A stretch of 64,000 nucleotides of DNA from Amycolatopsis iheyensis (GTDB lineage Bacteria > Actinomycetota > Actinomycetes > Mycobacteriales > Pseudonocardiaceae), in NCBI RefSeq assembly GCF_024703995.1, contig NZ_JAMXQV010000021.1, forward strand, positions 1-64,000, written 5' to 3'. The notes beneath the pieces were generated by a model. The model did no database searches. It was not told the origin of the DNA and was given only the letters and a program-made list of their open reading frames with translations. Positions 60,535 through 64,000 of this stretch are shown here, piece by piece. The number at the start of each line of letters is the position of its first letter. The stretch's first letter is position 1. The translations under genes and the position numbers were made by a program.

Positions 60535-62025
60535 CTAGGTCTCCGGGAGGTTGAGCCAGGTGGTCTTGAGGGCGGTGTAGGCGTCGAGGGCGTGCAGTGA
60601 CTTGTCGCGGCCCGCGCCGGTGGCCTTGAAGCCGCCGAAGGGCGTGATCACGTCGCTGGCGTCGAAGGTGTTTATCCAGACCGTGCCCGCACGCAGCCGC
60701 TTCGCCACGCGGTGCGCGGTCGTGACGTCGCGGGTCCAGACCGACGCGACCAGACCGAAGTCGGTGTCGTTGGCCAGGCGGACGCCTTCGTCGGGTGAGC
60801 CGTCGTAGGTCAGCACGGACAGCACCGGGCCGAAGACCTCTTCGCGCTCGATGGTCGTGCCGGGGCGGACGTCGTCGACGATGGTCGGTTCCAGCGTCAG
60901 GCCGTCGTGGGTGCCGCCGAGCACGACCTTGCCGCCTTCGGCGCGGGCGGTGTCGAGGTAGCCGAGGACGCGGTCGAGCTGGACGTCGTCGACGAGCGGG
61001 CCGAGCACGGTCGCCGGGTCGAGCGGGTCGCCCGGCCGGAACGTCTCCCCGGTGATCTTGACGACCTCGGCGAGCAGCTGGTCCTTCAGCGCGGCGGGGA
61101 CGATCACCCGCGAACCGGCGTTGCAGGTCTGTCCGGCGTTGTAGAAGATGCCCCACGCGACCGCGGAAGCGGCCGCGGGGAGGTCGGCGTCGGGCAGGAT
61201 GAGCTGCGGCGACTTGCCGCCCGCCTCCACCGCGACCTGCTTGCCGTTGGACTCCCCGGCGTAGACCTGGAACAGCCGCGCGACCTCGGCGGAGCCGGTG
61301 AAGGCGATCTTGTCCACGTCCCTGTGCCGGCCCAGGGCCTGGCCGACGACCTCGCCGCGGCCGGGGACGACGTTGAGCACGCCGTCCGGCAACCCGGCCT
61401 CGCTCGCCAGCCGGGCCAGCAGCAGCGCGGCCAGCGACGTCTGCTCGGCGGGCTTGAGCACGACCGAGTTGCCGGTGGCCAGGGCCGGGCCGAGCTTCCA
61501 GGACGCGATGAGCAGGGCGTAGTTCCACGGCACGACCGCGCCGACGACGCCGAGCGGCTCGCGCGTGATCCAGGCGAGGGCGTCGCCGCCGGTCGGGGCG
61601 ACCTCGTCGTAGGTCTTGTCGATCGCCTCGGCGTACCAGGCGATCGTCTCGGCCGTCTTGGCGACGTCGACGCGCTGCGACTCGCTGATCGGCTTGCCCA
61701 TTTCGAGGGTGTCGAGCAGGGCCAGCTCGGTCGTGTGCGCGGCGATCGTGTCGGCCCAGCGCAGCAGGACCGCCTTGCGCTCGCGCGGGGGCAGGTCGCG
61801 CCAGCGGCCGTCCTCGAAGGACTCGAGAGCCGCCCGCACGGCACGGTCGACGTCTTCCTCGCTGCCCGCGGGGATGCGGGCGATCTCACGGCCGTCGCGG
61901 GGCGACACGCTCGGGAAGGTTTCGTCCGAAGTGGACTCCACGTGCCTGCCGCCGATGAACGGCCGGGTCTCGGGCGTCAGCGCTGCCGCCGCCGCGATCC
62001 AGTCCTGGTGGGTCAGATCCGCCAC
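60535..62025 (-). CDS. NAD(P)-dependent aldehyde dehydrogenase
   Basis: Non-acylating aldehyde dehydrogenase (496 aa). VVPWNYALLIASWKLGPAL contains catalytic Asn168, LKPAEQTSL binds NAD, Glu267 lies in VEAGGKSPQ and the nucleophile Cys301 in NAGQTCNAGSR. The GTG 62025 lies inside the last codons of the upstream gene, giving a 13-base overlap. It probably oxidises an aldehyde intermediate of the operon (gamma-glutamyl-GABA or betaine aldehyde dehydrogenases are close relatives). It does not resemble the CoA-acylating enzyme at 12338. Confidence 0.92.
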   Translation of the reverse strand: MADLTHQDWIAAAAALTPETRPFIGGRHVESTSDETFPSVSPRDGREIARIPAGSEEDVDRAVRAALESFEDGRWRDLPPRERKAVLLRWADTIAAHTTELALLDTLEMGKPISESQRVDVAKTAETIAWYAEAIDKTYDEVAPTGGDALAWITREPLGVVGAVVPWNYALLIASWKLGPALATGNSVVLKPAEQTSLAALLLARLASEAGLPDGVLNVVPGRGEVVGQALGRHRDVDKIAFTGSAEVARLFQVYAGESNGKQVAVEAGGKSPQLILPDADLPAAASAVAWGIFYNAGQTCNAGSRVIVPAALKDQLLAEVVKITGETFRPGDPLDPATVLGPLVDDVQLDRVLGYLDTARAEGGKVVLGGTHDGLTLEPTIVDDVRPGTTIEREEVFGPVLSVLTYDGSPDEGVRLANDTDFGLVASVWTRDVTTAHRVAKRLRAGTVWINTFDASDVITPFGGFKATGAGRDKSLHALDAYTALKTTWLNLPET

Positions 62026-63122
62026 CGGTCCACCGCCTCCTCGTCCAGTTCGATGCCGAGCCCGGGCCGCTGCGGGACCTCGAGCTCGCCCGCCGCGGTG
62101 ATCATCACGGGCTCGGCCAGCATGAAGTCCCGGCGTTCCGGCGTCCACCCCGGCGGGTCCCAGGGGAACTCGAAGTACGGGCCGCCGCCGACGCCGGCCG
62201 AAACGTGCAGGTTGGCCAGCACGCCGATGCCGTTGGTCCAGCTGTGCGGGGTGAACGCGCGGTGCTTGAGCTGCGCGAGCTCGGCCAGCGTCCGGGCCCG
62301 GTGCATGCCGACCGCGAGCACGACGTCCATCTGGTAGACGTCGAGGACGTCGTCTTCGAGGTAGCGCAGCAGCTCCGGCACGGAGTGGTGCATCTCCCCC
62401 GCCGCGATCCGGACACCGGGGTTCTCCGCGCGAAGCGTCTTGAAGCCGTCCAGGTCGTTATACGGCAAGGGTTCTTCGACCCAGAAAACGTCCAGCTCGG
62501 CCAGCCGGCGGACGAGCTTGCGCGTCTTGGCCAGGTCGGACGCGGGCGCGGTGTCGCCCGCCATCCGCCAGGACTGGTTGAGGTCGACCATGATCTCGAA
62601 GTTCGGCCCGAGCGCCTCGCGGACCGCGGCGACGGCCGCGACGCCGTCGTTGACGCGGTCGCGGTCGATCCGGATCTTCATGGCGCGGAAGCCGGCCTCG
62701 CGAGCGCGCAGGGCCGTCTCGACGCGCTCTTCGGGCGCCTTCAGCTCGGCCGAAGAGGCGTACGCGGGCAGCGAGCGGGCGGAGTTGCCGAAGAGCGTCG
62801 CGACCGGCAGGCCCGCGACCTGGCCGATGATGTCCCAGAGCGCGACTTCGAGGGGCCAGAAGCAGCCACCGTGGAAGTTGGCCGTCTCGATGGCCTTGAC
62901 GTGCCGGACGATGTCGAGGGGGTCCTCGCCGAGGAACAGGTGCTCGACGGCCGCGAAGCCGGCCATGGTATCGCCGGAGCCGATGCCGGTGACGCCGTCG
63001 TCGGTGTGCACGCGCACGATCGTGGCGTCGAAGTGGCGGCGGGGATCCGGGTCCCAGGCCGCGCGCAACGGGGGGTCCAGCTCCAGCCGCAGGTGGTCGA
63101 GGGTGATGGCGGTGATCTTCAT
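62013..63122 (-). CDS. enolase-superfamily (mandelate racemase/muconate lactonizing type)
   Basis: Metal-dependent enzyme of 369 residues that abstracts a proton alpha to a carboxylate. The metal ligands Asp180 (MVDLNQSW), Glu216/217 (WVEEPL) and Glu243 (AAGEMHHS) are present. The KxK position reads K149-I-R151, and His293 in FTPHSWTNG is the other base. This fits acid-sugar dehydratases, but specificity cannot be read. The ATG overlaps the fae-like gene by four bases (ATGA). It is the second gene of the operon. Confidence 0.9.
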   Translation of the reverse strand: MKITAITLDHLRLELDPPLRAAWDPDPRRHFDATIVRVHTDDGVTGIGSGDTMAGFAAVEHLFLGEDPLDIVRHVKAIETANFHGGCFWPLEVALWDIIGQVAGLPVATLFGNSARSLPAYASSAELKAPEERVETALRAREAGFRAMKIRIDRDRVNDGVAAVAAVREALGPNFEIMVDLNQSWRMAGDTAPASDLAKTRKLVRRLAELDVFWVEEPLPYNDLDGFKTLRAENPGVRIAAGEMHHSVPELLRYLEDDVLDVYQMDVVLAVGMHRARTLAELAQLKHRAFTPHSWTNGIGVLANLHVSAGVGGGPYFEFPWDPPGWTPERRDFMLAEPVMITAAGELEVPQRPGLGIELDEEAVDRWRI

Positions 63123-63652
63123 CGGGCCACCGCCTCCGGGGCCGGTGTGTAGAAGGGGTTGGCGGCGCCCACGCGTGCTGCTTCGCGCACTTCGGCGAGC
63201 GTCGGGGTGCCTTCCACCGCCGCGCGGATCGCCCGGGCGGCGGCTTCGCGCTGGTTGGCGAAGGACTCGTCGAGGTCGTTCACGGCGGGGTTCACCCAGA
63301 TGGCGGCGATGATCAGCAGGGCGCCGGCCTCGTCGGCGGGGAGGTCCCCGGCCTCGACGGCGTCGACGACGCCCTGCGCGAGCCCGGCCTGCGCGGCGCC
63401 CCAGGTGGCCCGCTGGTGCAGGTCGGTCTCGGCCGCCGCCTTGGGCACGAACAGCGTCGGCGGCTGGACCGGGACGGACGGGCGCAGCACGGTCACGAAG
63501 GGCACGTGCCCCGCGCTGGGCGTGGCGAGCGCGGTCGCCCACGCGGCTTCCACCGGTCCGCCCCGGCGGCCCAGCACGATGTTCGTGTGGGCGGCGTTGG
63601 CGCCCTCGCCGACGAAGGCCTCGCCGATGAGCGCGGTGGACGCGAATGTCAT
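63119..63652 (-). CDS. formaldehyde-activating-enzyme (Fae) family protein
   Basis: A 177-residue member of the Fae family, which in methylotrophs joins formaldehyde to tetrahydromethanopterin. Landmarks: LIGEAFVGEGANAAHTNIVL with His22, LATPSAGHVPFVTVLRP, TLFVPKAA (Lys71) and GAAQAGLAQGVVDAVEAG (Gln88). The Asp two residues after the His in the methylotroph enzyme, as I remember the family, is Asn24 here. It is the first gene of a catabolic operon with an enolase-superfamily enzyme and dehydrogenases, facing an IclR regulator. Actinomycetes normally use mycothiol for formaldehyde, so this homologue may act on another aldehyde. ATG 63652. Confidence 0.82.
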   Translation of the reverse strand: MTFASTALIGEAFVGEGANAAHTNIVLGRRGGPVEAAWATALATPSAGHVPFVTVLRPSVPVQPPTLFVPKAAAETDLHQRATWGAAQAGLAQGVVDAVEAGDLPADEAGALLIIAAIWVNPAVNDLDESFANQREAAARAIRAAVEGTPTLAEVREAARVGAANPFYTPAPEAVAR

Positions 63653-63734
63653 GGGTGCTCCAGGTCGATGGGGGGTGCGGCGGGATCGACGGTAAGAGCG
63701 CGCGGAAACCGCGAGCAAGTCCCACCCGGACATT

Positions 63735-63748
63735 GCAACGCGGGTTGC
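63735..63748. promoter_or_regulatory. IclR-type inverted repeat, GCAAC-N4-GTTGC
   Basis: GCAACGCGGGTTGC is a perfect dyad in the 143-bp gap between the fae-like gene and iclR. A further GGTTGC lies at 63777-63782, near a TAATTT that could be a -10 for the iclR gene. IclR proteins bind dyads of this size, so it is a good candidate operator for both units. Confidence 0.5.
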
Positions 63749-63795
63749 GCTCGCGCCAACTCGCGCCCTTGCGGCCGGTTGCTAATTTCGGGGAC

Positions 63796-64000
63796 ATGAC
63801 ATCCCCGGACGACGGTGCCCGGCACCAGGGGCACGGCCTCCGCCGTGACTTGGGCCTGTTGGAGGCGCTCGCCTCCGCCGAGGCGCAGCACGCCGGTGAG
63901 CTGGGCGTGGTCCGCCTCGCCCAGCTCACCGGCCGCGAGAAGAGCCAGGTCTCCCGCGCGCTCAAGGCCCTCGCCGAGGAGGGCGTCGTCGAACGTGATC
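63796..64000 (+). CDS. IclR-family regulator (truncated by window end)
   Basis: The first 68 codons show the winged-helix domain of IclR proteins: LRRDLGLLEALASAEAQHAG, then LAQLTGREKSQVSRALKALA and EEGVVERD. The ligand-binding domain lies outside the window. The ATG at 63796 follows GGGGAC closely, so the message may be leaderless or weakly translated. It is divergent from the fae-like operon and is probably its regulator. Nearly all IclR proteins are about 250 residues, so roughly a quarter is visible. Confidence 0.82.
   Translation, partial: MTSPDDGARHQGHGLRRDLGLLEALASAEAQHAGELGVVRLAQLTGREKSQVSRALKALAEEGVVERD

Overview
The window is about 64 kb of very GC-rich DNA. Third codon positions in the genes are almost always G or C, starts are a mix of ATG, GTG and TTG, and regulators of the TetR, GntR, Lrp/AsnC, LacI, IclR and helix-turn-helix/STAND types are frequent. 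Secreted enzymes carry Sec or Tat signals and ricin-type sugar-binding repeats, and one promoter carries a near-perfect CebR (cellobiose) box. This fits a soil actinomycete. Recurrent GTCCA-N3-TGGAC palindromes and the gene content suggest Pseudonocardiaceae (Amycolatopsis-like), but that placement is inference. I saw no rRNA, tRNA, CRISPR array, transposase or phage gene.

Layout. 0.15-6.2 kb: a secreted lipase faces a four-gene operon (acyl-CoA ligase, two HSL-type esterases, MFS transporter), which looks like an ester/lipid utilisation locus. 6.3-9.6 kb: a lytic polysaccharide monooxygenase under a CebR-type operator, then a latex-clearing protein (rubber oxygenase) divergent from a tandem TetR regulator. 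9.8-13.8 kb: a FadR-type GntR, then a UTRA-type GntR next to two inositol/methylmalonate-semialdehyde genes. 13.8-21.2 kb: a duplicated-domain AsnC regulator with an FAD monooxygenase, and a DAO-type oxidoreductase/amidohydrolase/LacI operon with an MFS gene behind it. 21.3-27.6 kb: a glutamate-synthase-like flavoprotein, a STAND regulator, and a TetR/KAS III/hydrolase unit. 27.6-31.5 kb: a small membrane protein, an orphan histidine kinase, and a TIR-domain protein divergent from a RipA-like membrane protein. 31.5-35.0 kb: metE-metF behind a cobalamin riboswitch. 35-43.4 kb: small proteins, a DUF6351 secreted protein, a DUF2188 protein, a methyltransferase, a membrane protein, a fragment of a SARP regulator, and a PLP decarboxylase paired with an Lrp regulator. 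43.5-48.8 kb: a bicistron for two secreted proteins (a beta/gamma-crystallin-like and an aerolysin-like protein), then membrane, PH-domain and helix-turn-helix proteins. 48.8-54.7 kb: a GH30 glycosidase coupled to a ricin-lectin/SMP-30 protein, an ECF sigma/anti-sigma-like pair, and a serine hydrolase. 54.7-58.4 kb: an SNF2 helicase with a SWIM partner. 58.5-64 kb: a catabolic operon (Fae homologue, enolase-superfamily enzyme, aldehyde dehydrogenase, beta-hydroxyacid dehydrogenase, iron alcohol dehydrogenase) divergent from an IclR regulator cut by the window end.

Most loci are small self-contained units: a regulator facing one to five enzymes, with a readable operator between them. The most unusual are the beta/gamma-crystallin/aerolysin bicistron (43.6-44.7 kb), the TIR/RipA-like divergent pair (29.6-31.5 kb), the Fae-containing sugar-acid-like operon (58.5-63.7 kb) and the GTCCA-N3-TGGAC palindromes that recur in genes and intergenic DNA. 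All functional assignments come from reading the sequence and from knowledge of the families. No database search was run.
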